Both the position numbers and the translations under genes were made by a program. Under the pieces are notes generated by a model. That model made no database searches and was not told the origin of the DNA. It saw only the letters and a program-made list of their open reading frames with translations. From the NCBI GenBank assembly GCA_935421135.1, contig OW285188.1, forward strand, positions 26,079,233-26,143,232: DNA of 64,000 nt. Reading direction: 5' to 3'. Below are positions 12,561 to 26,600 of this stretch, piece after piece. How positions within the stretch are numbered: the stretch's first letter is position 1; each line of letters opens with the position of its first letter. Source of the DNA: Bugulina stolonifera (Eukaryota > Bryozoa > Gymnolaemata > Cheilostomatida > Bugulidae).

Positions 12561-12781
12561 GCACCTATGATATAAACTTATAAAAAAAATAACTGAGTTC
12601 TCACGACTTTACACACACAAGTGTCAGTGTGGTCTGTGTGAGAAAAAAAAAAAAACATTCACATTGTCATTAACGAGGCATTCAACTTGCATAATATGTG
12701 ATAATAGAATGTTCTTTCAACGACGAGTGAGTACTGAGTATCCTTTTTAAGATTACATAACATTTTGATTTACATTAAGAT

Positions 12782-15700
12782 CATATTTGCCAACCCTCCC
12801 GGTTTTCCCGGGACCCTCCAGTATTTGAGGGCAGCCTCCAGTGCAACTCCAGTTCTCCCTTATTTCTCCCATATTTTTAAAATTAAATGAAAAAAAATTT
12901 ATTGCTTATTTTTGCTTGTTTTCCTATGACTGCGATACTGGATACCGTAAGTCGTAGTTAAATCTTTTTTTTGTGTGCAACTTCATAGCTACGCGCTCAC
13001 ACTCAGACTAAGATGGGATTATGATTTGACCTCTGTTTGTTTTAGTATGGCACAATCACCCAATCAAACAATGGGTTTCATTTTCACAAGTTTAGAGGTC
13101 ATTATTGTGCTCAAGGACGTTTTAGTGGGAGCACACCTTAGTCACGCCCATAGAGTTATCTCTATGGTTACCTCTATGCTCACGCCATGCCGCCAAAGAA
13201 AGCAAAATATTCCAGCAAATTTCAAAGCACTTGGCTGAAGGAATGGGTGTTCATCACTGAAAGTAATAAGGGGAAGTTCTATGCCAGATGCAGCTACTGC
13301 AAAAGTGACTTTTCTGTAGAATATGGTGGCAGAAATGATGTGTTACAACATATTAAAACCAAAAAACATCAGACTTCAGATAAAGCAATCAGCCGATCCA
13401 AAAAGTTGACTGATCATTTTCCTGTGGCTTCTGATGAAATTGCCAAGGTAGGTTTGATGCTGTTTCAATTCTAATCATGCCAATAAGGCAATAACAATAA
13501 ATAATAATACATCCTCTAAGGAGAATGCATTATTATTATTGCTCAATAATTATTATAATAATATAAATAGTAAAATATCATGTTTATATTAAATTATTTA
13601 TAATAATTATTTTATAATTATTATTAATAATTATTTTTTACTTTATAACTATCAATTCATTGTTAGTTATTTTTAATTTATAATTATTAGTTCATTATTA
13701 ATAATTATTTTTAATTGTCTATTTCATATGATGTTATATATTTATTATTTATAATTTTTATAATAATAATGCTATTATTACCAGTATTACTACTATCTAT
13801 AATTGCCAGTCACATAATGCAGTTGCAGGTAGTTTATGTTTATTCTTTACTGCAATGCATTAAAATCAATAGCTTCCTAGCCTATTGCTATGATGTTATG
13901 ATTTGTTATTTTCATTCTTTTCCTTTAGGTCACTAATGCCGAGACTCTCTTTTCCATGATGGTGGCAAAGCACAATTTGTCATTTTCAGTTGCAGACCAT
14001 TTTTCTGCATTGGTACCCAAAATGTCTCCAGACTCAGCCATTGCCAAGAGTTATGGAGCTGCACGGACTAAGACAACATGCCTAATTAAAGGTAAGGGTA
14101 AAACTCCACCAGCTTGTTAACAAAGACTCAATCTTGTACTGTAACTCTTGTAATTCCATTACAAAAGGTGCAACAAGGCTTAGCAATTTTTAGCTTGTCT
14201 AATATCGCAACAGTGAAATGACACCCAATGTTTCGCAGTGCCCAATTATCGAATGAAATGATTTATTTATTGCAGAAGCTTTAGCTCCACATGCAGATCG
14301 AAAAGTGACAGAGCTTTGCCAGCAGATGCCTTTTGGTCTCATGTGTGATGAGACAACAGACAGGAACACTGAAAAACAGCTTGCTATTCTTGTTAGAGTC
14401 GTAGATGGCACTGAGGTCAAAACAAGATTCCTGGATATGCCTCTATGTAACCTCAGCACAGCCCAAGATTTGTTCACAGCTATTGACAAAGTATTCAGGT
14501 AGTGCTTCTAGGTAGTATATTGACTACATGTTATTTATTTGTTACTTAGGTTTGACACATCTAAGATGTTTTGCCTTGTTGTGAGAGTTACCACCTTATG
14601 CTGACCTAACTTTTGTATTAATCAAACTTGTCAACTCAAACTATCTATATTATGTTCCTCATTTACAGATTGCATTTCATTGTCGGTGTAAGTATATTGT
14701 GTCGCTTCTCTGTAACTGCAATTAATTTTCCGCTGTGCTAATCCACAATACGCCTCTTGCTTAGGTGCTAACAAACATTCTTTGCCATTCATTCAACATC
14801 AAATACCACAAATTGTGACATGTTCAATTCTAGAGAAAAACAGATTCCATGGACGAAGGTCATAGCCTTCAATTCCGACAATTGTAGCGTGATGAAGGGA
14901 GCAAGGAATGGCCTAATTGCCAAGATTCGGCAGGTCCAGCCAAAGATTATTGATGTTGGGTGTGTGTGCCATTTGGCCAATTTAGCTGTTGGTGCTGCCC
15001 TCAAGAAGTCTCTTTTCAATGTTGATGAACTGTTGTGTGACATCTTTCACCACTTTGCTATGAGGTAATGTAGGCTGTCTACAATGATGGGTTGATAGGG
15101 TCCCACTCAGTCATGGTGTAAAGCATTTATTTTGCAATTAAAATGTGTACTCAGTAGACTGGATAGAAGCTTTTGTTATGGGTAATCTATTCGTTATTTT
15201 GCTAGTACACCTACTACATAGTTTAAACTAATTTTGTTGCAGTTCTAAAAGGTGTGAAGAACTTAAGGAGTTTCAGATTTTTGTTGGTGCAGAGCAAGAA
15301 AAAATCTTAAAGCATTGTCCAACACGTTGGCTAAGCGTAAGAAGGTGTGTTGCCAGGCTTATTTCGCAGTATGATGCACTAAAGTCGTATTTTGGGGCTC
15401 AGAAAGATGTGGACAAACCCAGATCAAAGGTTGCTCTGATATTTGGCCTACTCAAAGAACCACTTTTACTTCCATGGCTGCATTTCTTGATGGTTGCTCT
15501 CGCTCCTTACTATGCTTTCAATCAAAAGTTTCAGGTAAGTTATGCATAATTTTTATGGTATGAGGATATTAGATGTGCTCAGCATTATACTGCATGTACA
15601 AACTTGCCCTGTGTCACATAGTAGTACATAATCTTATGCATGCAGTTATAATCTCATGTATGCAATGATCAAATATGCATAACCAAAAGCTGTACCTGGC

Positions 15701-17487
15701 TTTCACTCAGCTTTTGTGGCAGTACCTAAGTGTTGGTTTCCTCCAATCTAGCAGATATTTTTGGGTGTTATTACAGTCAGAAGACAATCTCATTGTTGAC
15801 CTGCACCGCTCAATGGTCGAGTTAGTGAGGAAGATGATGGCATTTTATTTGCCAGTGTGGATCATTAAGGAACATTATGATCTGAGCCGGATACCACACA
15901 GCGATGCCAGTTGCCAACTCGATGATCTAAATATAAATATAGGGACAGAGTGCCGGGCCATCCTGACTTCTCTGGAGGATGAGATTTCTCAAGACAAAGT
16001 CACACTGTTTTACAGGTAACTCTCATAACATTGTTGGGACTATATATTTTTGCTCATTAATTTATATTGGCAAAACCTTTCTTGAGTCAGTTAGTCTCAA
16101 TAAGCCTAGCAAATATACATTATAGCCATAATTATATGATTTGACTGTGCAAAGCTATAGGGCAACAAAGTGATAAAAATCAAAAAGGTATAAATGGGAT
16201 TGTCCTCTTGTTGCTCGAAGGTTAATGATTGCAGAGGTTATTCTGGCTATATTGTATTATCTGTGACCATTGACTTGGGGTCAACAAATGATTAGGCACT
16301 GATTATTATGACACAAGTCGGTCAGTACACAACTCAGCAGCAAACCACAAAAACAACAATAGTTGAGCAGTACAGGTAGAGATAAATCTTTAATACTGCA
16401 GTCTTTATATTCGCATATTTTTATCTGTAATATAGGAGCTCACAACTACTACTTTTTATAAAAAATCATCATACAAATTGCTGCCAAATGATAGTTAGTT
16501 TTACTAGTCATATTTACTTTAACATGAATACTGAGGTCTAATCAGATGTTCTTGGTTTGTGTTTTAGATCCGTTAGAGAGTTTCTGTTCAAGGGTGTTGA
16601 AAAAATGCTTGATCTAGCCTATTCCCTCTGGCAGATAAGACTTTATAATTGATACCTGCTGCTGATCCTGCTAGGAAGCATGATTATACCTCTGAATAGA
16701 TTAGGAAGCTCACACAAGACCTGGCTATCTTCAGTACCAGCAGTGATTTAGATCTAGTAGCTGACCAGTGGACCGGCCATCTTTTAGAAGACGATATATC
16801 TTCCTCCAATACTAATGATGCTTCGAAGTATTGGTATCATGCAGTGATTAAATATCCACAGCTCTCAACTGTGATGAGAGCACTACTATGCATTCCACAC
16901 AGCAATGCTTCATCGGAGAGAGTTTTTTCCATGCTCAAAAAAGTGCTGACTGATCAGCGTTCTCATCTCTCAGCAGAATCTGTTAATGCTCTGCTTAGCG
17001 TCAAAATGAATTTTGACACCTGCTGCAAAGACACAACCTTTTCAGACCCATTGCCTAAAGCAGCGAAACAGGCAACTCGACAATATAACTTGTCACGCAG
17101 TTTCACTAGCACTGGCCCATCAACACGAATTGCTTGAGTTAATTATATTACACTCCATATACTATTTTAGTGAGCTGTAAACTTATCTACTGAAGTATTT
17201 TTTGTTATTCCTGTCGCTCTTTGCTGATTGGATTCATTCAGGCTCTTTGTACTACTTTGCCAAATTTATAGTAACAATATACATGTAGTAATATAATTGT
17301 AAGACAACATGACAATGTGTGTGTACCAACTAGCAGAGATATAGAGTAGTACTGAAATATCACACCACACCATATTCACATCAGGCTCCTGCACATGTAA
17401 AACTGTTGAATGCAAAGTTGCAGTGGGGGGTAAAAGCCTGCAATCCAGAATCTCCAGTATTTTTTGCAGGACAGGTTGACAGGTCTG
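12782..17487 (+). mobile_element. hAT DNA transposon, decayed, target duplication intact
   Basis: A 4.7-kb element flanked by the perfect 8-bp repeat ATTAAGAT (12774-12781 and 17488-17495). The ends are related inverted repeats, CATATTTGCCAACCCTCCC and, reading inward from the right, CAGACCTGTCAACCTGTCC (12 of 19 identical). It contains one multi-exon transposase in plus orientation (separate entry). AT-rich introns make up much of its length (for example 13480-13760). Confidence 0.9.
13187..17137 (+). pseudogene. hAT transposase with BED-like finger, inactivated
   Basis: Exons with matching phases: 13187-13447, 13929-14091, 14276-14498, a fourth block ending at 15064, 15243-15534, 15711-16015, then a block from about 16567 to 17137. 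In order they give a CSYC...H...H finger near residue 38, QMPFGLMCDETTDRN (first catalytic-region aspartates), VIAFNSDNCSVMKG (next catalytic motif), VGCVCHLANLAV, HCPTRWLSV, and the C-terminal hATC dimerisation block IPHSNASSERVFS. The family is the SCAND3/ZNF862-like hAT lineage. Damage: after RLYN at about 16650 the frame stops and resumes one frame over, with a further in-frame TAG near 16697. The fourth exon start is uncertain because the conserved frame has a stop just upstream. Confidence 0.9.
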
Positions 17488-17495
17488 ATTAAGAT

Positions 17496-18729
17496 TAGCA
17501 TTAGATTATTATCATTACGATTATCATATTGAAATTCAAATTATTCATCACATTCTTCTTATAATAACTAATGCCTAAGGGTTGGATTCCAGATAATAAT
17601 ACGGCATGGTAATATAGTAAATGACTCACTTATTTTCATTCAATTTAATACCAACCACTCGGTGAACGGGCGTAATAGACGAATTTAACCAGGAAAACTT
17701 GTTTGTTAATAACCTGGCATGCCTCAATTTTATGGAAGCAGCCATGATTAAAATAGTGGCACAGTTTCCTACATGTTAGCGCGGCGAATCGTGCGTAAGA
17801 CGCAACACTCAATTGTTGGCACTAAGATTTTCTACTATGTCATTACCGTCTCGATAGTCCACATGTTACAGTTGTATGCATATTTCTACTCTAAATTAAT
17901 ATCGTTCTTCTCACGTGCATGGGGAGATGTCTGAGTTAACCATACTAGCATGAATTTCATGAAGAAGTTTTGCTTTTCAAACAAATAAAATTAATTATTA
18001 TTTATTTATGTTATTGGTTTATTGCTATAAAAACATTTAATATCTACATTACATACTTATTAATGTTATTTTAATGCAGCTGATGTCGTAATATATCTGA
18101 ACTAATTATATTATGTTGAGAGCTATGTTCTCTTTGGTGTAAGTACTAACTAAGTCAGCTGATATAATAATAATGTTATTATATAATATTTTATTATAAT
18201 TATATTATTATAGATACATGTATATATATATAGTTAATATTATATTTATTTAATATTAAATTATTATAATTATTTTATATAGTGATAGTCAGATCAGATA
18301 TAACAACTAACCTATGAACTTGTACAGAACATTTGCACCCAAGGAATGCATATAGAGAATTGTTGGAGCAGTTGCACTCTCGTGGGAGAGTTAGCTGATT
18401 AGATATAGAGGAAAATTTTGTTTCGGTGAAATAGGTGTCTGAAAGCTGGGTGTAGAGCATAGCATAGTACCACCAGCAAGTAAAAATATAAATAAGTGTA
18501 CGTATTATGGATTTACATGTACATATAATGTGGAACAGACTCTGGTTGCTATAGAGACCAGAAAGTATTTATCTAACAACTAGTTTACTCAAGGATACAG
18601 GAAAGTTAAGCACTTAACCAAGTTTTTTTGTAGCGGTTTTGTCATTTCTTCTCCCCTTTCTATGGCCTAAACCAGAGTGATAGTTTTTATCTGGTTATTA
18701 TTTTGCAGGTTGTGTGTTTTAAGAGTAAG
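17496..18729. other. AT-rich spacer before URI1
   Basis: Very AT-rich, especially 17990-18270, with no exon recognised. A good acceptor (TTATTTTGCAG, ending near 18709) just before the URI1 start codon suggests a 5'-UTR intron whose first exon may lie in this interval. Confidence 0.4.
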
Positions 18730-21700
18730 ATGAACTACGCAGGTCTTCAAAGGTTGAGCGAAGAACAACACAAAGCTCTTAGCAGCACAGATGAAGAGTT
18801 GAACAAATGGTTAATACAATCCCTACAGTGTAAAGCATTGGCGGGGAGGAGATGCCCGTTTCTAATATATCATGTGGTATTTGGGATTGTAGTCTAAATG
18901 AAGGCTCATGGACCTTTGAAATTTTAGCTTGTGCACCAAGAATAATTTTAATTAAAAATTAAATTCTAACCCACTTTGACCTTACTTTGTGTAAGTTTAT
19001 TCTCCAGATAAACAGAGTGAACAACAACAGGCCAATGTTCAAGCACAGTTACCTTTCCCAATGCCTGTTTGCTGACTATGCTTTCATTATTGCATGCAAA
19101 GTGGATGTTTCTGCTTTGGTCTAGATTCACACACGTGCTACTTGCAAACTCCTTTGTGGTGCTGCAGTTTTGAGAATTTTATGATATACATAATATACAG
19201 ATATACATGTAGATTGTTAGTTGGCTGTACATGCGCACTCATTAATACAAATATAAATGTCTCCATTTAGGGAACGATTTAAAGAGGACTATGAGAAGTT
19301 GCAGACTAAGATCAGAGGTCTTCCAGAGCAAGTAACACATGACTACATGGTGAGTATAGTATGTAGATACACATGACTACATGGTAAGTATAGTATGTAG
19401 TAGCACATGACTACATGGTGAGTACAGTAAGTAGATACACATGACTACATGGTGAGTATAGTATGTAGTAGCACATGACTACATGGTAAGTATAGTATGT
19501 AGATACACATGACTACATGGTGAGTATAGTATGTAGATACACATGACTACATGGTGAGTATAGTATGTAGATACACATGACTACATGGTAAGTATAGTAT
19601 GTAGATACACATGACTACATGGTGAGTATAGTATGTAGATATACATGACTACATGGTGAGTATAGTATGTAGATAGACATGACTACATGGTGAGTATAGT
19701 ATGTAGATACACATGACTACATGGTGAGTATAGTATGTAGATACACATGACTACATGGTGAGTACAGTATGTAGATACACATGACTACATGGTGAGTATA
19801 GTATGTAATCATCTTTATTTTGTGTTAACTAAAGCACAATAATTTATGAACATCGTATAGTTATCTCCAGGTGCCATTCGGTCCATTAGCTTTTATGCCA
19901 GGACAACTTATTCACACAAATGAGATTCTCGTGCTACTGGGAGACAACTGGTTTGCTGAGATGTCTGCCAAGCAATCTTGTGAAGTGATAGACAGACGGT
20001 TAGCTGGTTAGTTCCTATTTGTTAGCCTAAGTATCATACTACATAATATCACACATGCCTGCAGTATGTAGAGGTTATCATATGCCACTCCACTTTATAG
20101 TTCTATTAGTTTCATCTTTTGTAGACATTGACAAATCTATTCACCGTTTGAATGAACAAAAACGATTACTGGAAACTCGAACAGATTTTGCTAAAAATGA
20201 ATTTACTTCTGACGAGGTTGATATCACAGAAGAATACAACTCCGATGAAGACAGGAAATGGCGAGGTATCGGTTGTATTCTAGAGAAGTAGTTGCGTACT
20301 TTATTATCTATGCTGCGACTTTCTTGGTATTAAAAATGTAGTATTGACTAATTATTTGTTAACATTGTCTACACCTCACACCTATTCCACTGCTTAAACA
20401 TATCTGTGTAGAATCTCACAAGCAAAGTGTAAAACGAGAGAAACAACAACAAATGAAAGTGAGCACTTCCTGTCATTCCGATGATGACGTGATGAGACGA
20501 CTGGAGAGTTTACAACTGCAGGAAATGAGAGGGAGGGAAATGTCCAGGTGAATTGATATTCAATTTACTGACCAGATGACTCATCGACTTACTGAATGAC
20601 TCATTGATTTACTGAATAACTCATTGACTTCCCAAATGATTTGTTGACCTAACAAATGACTCATTGACTTAGCGAATGGCTCATTGACTTAGCGAATGGC
20701 TCATTGAGTGAATGGCTAATATGGTTATGTATTGTTGCTGCAAGTATTAGAATTTTCCTTGAATGTTGTAGCCACAGTCGTGGGTTTTTATAATTAAATT
20801 GCCACAACACTTCCTGAATGTGCCTCTTTCCTGGGTGTTGTATGCAGATTATTTGCATGTCACTCATTTCTCTACACTTGCAGACTGGATGAAGAATCAT
20901 CACAAGAAGATACTACTAAGAATGGTGCTACACAGAAACGAAAGGTTAGTACATGATAATATACATGTAATATACATGTAATATACCAGTCTCATTGCTG
21001 GGCAACCATTTAATTCAGAAATAGGGATCAGTCCTCCAGTTAACAGTCTAACATAAGATTAGTCTGTCAGTTGATGACGCTTGGCTGAACTCTTCCAGTA
21101 AGAGAATCGTCTTTTCAATCTTTGTGCTACATGCTCACATGGGAGAGGATGTGAGAAGATGTAAGAATAATGTTTTACCAACCCACAGGTTGACACATTC
21201 TTCGATTAGACAGTATTTACTAATTTATACATTGCATATAAACAGATAAATATAAACTGGCATTCAGTTCACTTGTTAGAATACAAGTAGACCTATATGT
21301 ATGCAGATTACAAATAGGTAGTTATACAATAACTCCATACACCAATAATATAATATAGTAATCTACCGCTATAAATACAATATAATTATCTCTTAGACAG
21401 TACACTGGGCTGGTAATACAAGTACTGATACAACGCTAGACCTGCCGGCTGACTCCTCCTCTGATTACACAGACAGTAGTGCGAGCATTGACTCTGATGA
21501 CAGTGAAACTAACCACGGTTCTATTATACACTTCAAGCATTCCCCACGCTCTGAGGCCGAGCATAGTCATAAACAGTGCAGTAATGTTGGAGACGGTATA
21601 GTGTCACCCGCAGATATCTACAGGTTATACTGTCAACCTAAGTCTATACTAAAGGAAGAACGATCCTTTGAACAAGTGAAGTGCACAGTAACACAGGAGA

Positions 21701-23303
21701 GGCAAGAGAAGCGAGTACCTGAACACCATAGGGAACCCTGCCCTTCCCCTCAGGTTGGTATTCAATATTAGATTACAATATGCATGTAGTTCCTTACCAT
21801 CTGGATTTGAGTATGTTATATATATGCAAGGGCGCATCTAGCTAGGGTCGCACAGGGTCGCACGCGAACCCCCTTTGTCCTAAGCTTTTTTTATATAACA
21901 CCAAAAGTAGATAATTTATTTAGGCTTAGTAGTAAATTATAACTAGCTAGCTGGCACTTTCCAGCTTTATTATTGACTTGTTGGGAAGTTACAGGCTGTG
22001 AGTCCGCAGTGAATACATAGACATACTTCAACCTATAATAAATTTAATCTAACAACATTGCCGTGTCTATGGAATTGTTACAGCATATTTTATTGGACAA
22101 GAGAATTGATCAATGAAAAAAAGTTTAGTTTAAAATCTTCCAATCAGAGCAAAGATAGTCTTTATCCTTGGGCTACCTTCTCAACAGGTCAAGGTTAAAT
22201 TTGTTTTTACTCATTGGATTCCATTCATTTCAAGAATTTTCAAAAAATTAAATTAAAAATACTCATGAATCGATTACCTGCTAACACTAAAGGCAGAAAA
22301 CTGAGTAATCAGCCAACACTCACTGGGTTTTTAACCTTAGTGGAAGGTATGAACGAGTTAGAATCATTTAGTTGTCCTACTACAGTAAACACAGGTTTTT
22401 ACCACAACTTGAACTTAACTTTTATATTATTTATTTATTTTTTAATTTTGGTTTTGAAACTTTCATGTCACTTTACTGTTTATTGTTGCAAAAAATTTAA
22501 AATTGCTATAAATAATTATGCTATCAATTGTTGTTAATTTTCTTTTAAAAACATGCTGTTCTCAATGAGGCACACGAGCGAAAGTTTGAATTAATTTGAA
22601 AAAATTTGAATATTATTTTATATAATAATATTATAGGCTACATGGCACTGTGACATGATAAGAGTACTTTCACTCATGTGACTAATGATAATCATGGGCA
22701 AGTGCTTGGCTACAAGCATTATGACTTGTATGCCAAAATCAAAGAATATGAAGAACTAGTAACAGCTTTTGCTCTAAAGAAGCCAAGAAGGCTGCAATTA
22801 TGAAACCCTATGGGTGATTCCCATTAAAGCTTTGCTTGACTTACAGCCTAGACTATCATTCTCCCCTTTACTTGAATTCTGTGAATTGCTGGTAAATGTT
22901 GTAAAATCTATTTTATGTGCCTGAGTGAGAATCCCCTTCAGGTCTGTCCTAGAATCGCCCATGATATGTCTGCTTTGTAGTTAGCAGTGGGACTCCTGTT
23001 CCTTGCAGGTAGTCTATGTTGTGCTTGCTAACCAATTTGTCCACCAAGATTTCATGGGTAGACAACTTCTTAGTTACTAGAAACTGAACAGGTATCCAAG
23101 CTTGGTTTGACTATTTTGTCACCATGTACAGCTAGTTCTGTTACTGATTGCAGGTAAATTTAACAGCTGTACAGCAGCATGTTGTGGAAAAGAAGCCCAT
23201 AGATCCACAGCAACTAAGTGAACTTCACACTGCTCAGGTAGAAGATAAACCACCCGCAAGGGTGTCTAAGTTTAAAGCAATGAGAAAGAAAAAGGCTACG
23301 TGA
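18730..23303 (+). CDS. URI1: URI1, unconventional prefoldin RPB5 interactor
   Basis: Eight exons: 18730-18809, 19271-19349, 19871-20006, 20125-20265, 20412-20547, 20884-20944, 21397-21753, 23154-23303. Total 1140 nt, 379 aa, phases consistent. Residues 1-53 form the first prefoldin helix. Exon 3 encodes the hallmark VPFGPLAFMPGQLIHTNE and VLLGDNWFAEMSAKQS. Exon 4 continues the second helix. Exon 7 is acidic/serine-rich and carries ADIYR and PKSILK. The C-terminus RVSKFKAMRKKK matches the conserved URI tail. URI is an alpha-type prefoldin subunit of the R2TP/prefoldin-like complex that assembles RNA polymerases through RPB5. At 379 aa it is shorter than human URI, mainly in the acidic linker. 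Intron 2 carries a donor-site array and intron 7 a transposon-like insert. Confidence 0.95.
19337..19806. repeat. 34-bp array of the URI1 exon-2 end and donor site
   Basis: About 14 tandem units of 34 bp containing CATGACTACATG followed by GTGAGT or GTAAGT. The first unit is the real end of exon 2 (His-Asp-Tyr-Met) with its 5' splice site at 19350; the rest lie in intron 2. Units vary at the GTGAGT/GTAAGT base and the TAGATAC/TAGTAGC tail. Confidence 0.95.
20560..20715. repeat. Degenerate ~24-bp array in URI1 intron 5
   Basis: About six to seven imperfect units around ACTCATTGACTTAC/AGCGAATGG, beginning near the exon-5 donor at 20548. Confidence 0.75.
21830..22960. mobile_element. Probable DNA-transposon remnant in URI1 intron 7
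   Basis: The left edge reads GGGCGCATCTAGCTAGGGTC with further C-rich repeats. The right edge, reversed, reads GGGCGATTCTAGGACAG, an imperfect inverted terminus. Inside is a decayed reading (NRLPANTKGRKLSNQPTLTG, 22264 on). I could not find a clean target duplication, so family and exact ends are uncertain. Confidence 0.45.
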
Positions 23304-23457
23304 TTTGTTGCTATAATAATATTCCTTTCACGGAATGAAGAATTGCATGTACATGGAGTTGTGTATATTTATACTGTATATAGCGAGAATTTGTTGGGAT
23401 TTTGTATGCGATAGATTTGTACACATCAAAAATTATCTATTTTAGTACCTGTTAACA

Positions 23458-23484
23458 TTTATTATCAATGTGAATAGCAATAAA
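23458..23484. terminator. Facing poly(A) signals of URI1 and the LRR gene
   Basis: AATAAA at 23479-23484 on plus lies 176 bp past the URI1 stop. AATAAA at 23463-23458 on minus lies 225 bp past the LRR gene stop. Use of both would make the two 3' ends overlap by a few tens of bases. Inference from sequence only. Confidence 0.6.
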
Positions 23485-23687
23485 ACTGTAGAAAATATAT
23501 TTCAACTTAATCTCTTGAACTAATCATTCATTCATTGCATAGAAATGTCAATAATGTAAAGCGTTGGTTACAAAAGCTAAGGGTAAAATCATAGGGTAAT
23601 AGTATGACAGTGCATGGTCTCAGGCTATTGTTGAGGTCTTAGTTTCAGCATATAGTCCAGGTTCTGGTACATAGCTCTGGTTCTGAT

Positions 23688-26600
23688 TTAATTCTGGTGT
23701 GCCCTCCTATGTTTCTTCTCCTGATTAAGCTGAGTGGAGGCTAGGCGGAGAATCTCATCTGTGTCAGTGATATCTCTATAGTCACCTTTGATGTATGGTT
23801 TGGGCTTATGAACAGGTGAGGACAACTCCACCCTCTACAATGAAACAGAAGATATTTTGTCATGAGGAAGGTGAGGACAGATTTTTTACTGCACTTAGTC
23901 ATGACTATTACCTATAGTGTCATCATGACCTCTTGGACTGACCTGGGTCACAAATATAAATCACAAGATGATCAAATATAAATCACAAGATGGTCGTCAG
24001 CCTAGGCCACAGGGCTAGTGGCCTTAACTTCTTCGCACAAAAATGAGGACTTTGCTTTTGGCCCAGGCCAGTGTGTTTGCAACTCTGTGAGGGATATGTG
24101 CTAGAAAATATTTTCGCAAATTGGCATGGGTCTGAAATTTAGGTCAGGAAGACCCTACTAGTATATAGATGAGGGCTAGAAGAATAAACTACCTCTGTGT
24201 AGTACTAACTGTAGCAAGTGGTAACTCAGCTATATAATGCAAGGCAATGCAAGAGTTATACAGCCGGTGCTAGGTACATCACATGACTTTGATATATTTT
24301 CAGTAAAGCAAGAAAAAGCTCAATCAATGACTATTATAGTCATTGATTGAGTGTCATTATATACATGAGAATTGATCTATAATAAATCAATTGCCATGTA
24401 CCTTGTGCTTACTGTACATTATAATATTGTTGGTTAAAATTTTGAGTTGTCAGCTCCTGCAAGAAGGAGGAAACAACTTCAAAATAATTGATCATGGTTA
24501 GCAAACAGGGTGGGTTAGTTCATCAGTTCACGCTAGTAAATCATATTGGCATCAACTGTGGATCATTTAGCTAACTGTTAGTTTACCTGGGGGAGAGGTA
24601 ATGGTGGGGTTGGAGGTTGAGGCAGTTGCTGGGGAGTTTTGGGTTTAGGTTGAGTAGTTTCCACTGAAGGAACAATTAAAGGTACCCTGTTGGTTGGATC
24701 CAGTGTTAGACCATCCAGATGCCTGCAATTATTAGTATACTTTGAAATATATCATAAGCATAATATATTCTACCGCATTGACAGTTCTATTACACCAGTT
24801 CCGTGCTTTGCTTGATACTAGTATGCCTTTACATAGGCACAGGTATTCTCTTTACTGGGAATGTTCAGTAAATAAAAACCTTAGCCTTTCATTACCTATC
24901 AATATACATGTATTATTTATTTTAAAATGCCCACAGGCTACACTATTTTGTGAACATTGAATAATTGAACTTACAGTGTAGATTAAGTATACTCACAGTA
25001 TGGTTGTTTCCAACTCAGTCTCTAACTTTGCTTCATAATCCTTAAATTCATCTTGCAATTGTCTATATTATCAGATACCAGTGCAGCATTAGTACTCGTA
25101 TAACATATTATTATAAACACAACACATGCTTTACTGTATTCTCAAGTAAAACTATGACAGCTGTGAATCAGATAGAATTTTATACTTGACCTTGTTACAA
25201 TCACTTGATTGATACATAAATCTATTTTCCGAATTACATATGTTGTACATCAATATAGATTAGCTATTCCATAACCTAGCATAGTTCAACTGTTTTAAAT
25301 TCTTACAGTATTCTTTTCTGCAAGAACCGCACATTCTCCTCCATATAATCACGACGTAACGTCAGCTGGTTCCAGAACGCTTGACGAGCGGCATCCTTCA
25401 GGTTACTCATATTTTCTGTTTCTGTTCGAAGTGCCTATAATTTAAAGAAATCTGAACTACTGTGATGCTACTGGTACATATCGCCTATCATAGACCGAAT
25501 TTAACTATAGCTACTCATTTACCTACCAGATGTGACAAGTCCTTCCTCAATGTAACGTTATCCACCGAAGTAAGAGTGGGCACACTTGTTAGAGATTGTT
25601 GGTAGTCTGCAGCTCTCTCTATTGGGTTACCCTAAGAAATATTATTGATACAGTAATCAACAGCACTCCATCTTATCCTTGTACCCCCATCCCTCAATAA
25701 TACAACATACAATTAAAGTTATTCTGTAACGGTGTGGTAGTAATTCTATGAGTACATTAAGTGCAACTACAATATGTATACTCACAAATAGTATAATGGA
25801 TTTGAGTTCATTTAAAAACTGAAGCGTTTGCAGAGTGTTCTTCAAGGAGGTGACATTGTTATGTGCAGCATTGAGGGAGACTAAATGTCTGTTGGCTGAC
25901 AATGGAGTCAGACTTTGAATGTAGTTTCTCTGAACATGGAGTTCTCTTAGATAAGGAAGGGACTGTATACCATCTAAAGATCTCAACTGCAAATATAATA
26001 TCAGCTGATGAACAAACAGACAAAGTGTGCAACATTTTCATAATCTTAATTATATCGCACTATGTAGGCCTAAGCTTAGACATCATGTAATTTACTATCC
26101 CATCAAAAATTGTCACAAATACGGACAGAGCAAGCGAATATGTAGACACTGAGCATATTACAACAAGTACGGGCATAGCGTTTGCTGTACTTATACCTGA
26201 TTATCATTCAGATGTAAAACACTGAGAGTGACTAGTGTAGGCAGACCACTGATCTCCACAATTTCATTCATGGAGAGGTTGAGGTTTACTACTGAGCTGA
26301 CTGCATTAAGGAATGGTAGGGTGCTTAGCTTGTTGTGTGATAAGTTGATATCAGTCAGAGCACGAAACTGTCCGAGGCTGCATACTCTACAGTTATAATT
26401 TACTTTTATAAACACACAAAAAATCAAGGACCACGATTATCACACACATTTTCATAACAAATAGATAAATTATAAGTTGCTACAAAACAGGACCATGTGA
26501 TCATTGAAATTTAATTTGAAGAATATAAAAGTAAGTGTGAGCATTTACACTATAACAATAAAACTTATAAAACACGCATGTATAGAATATTACTACCTTT

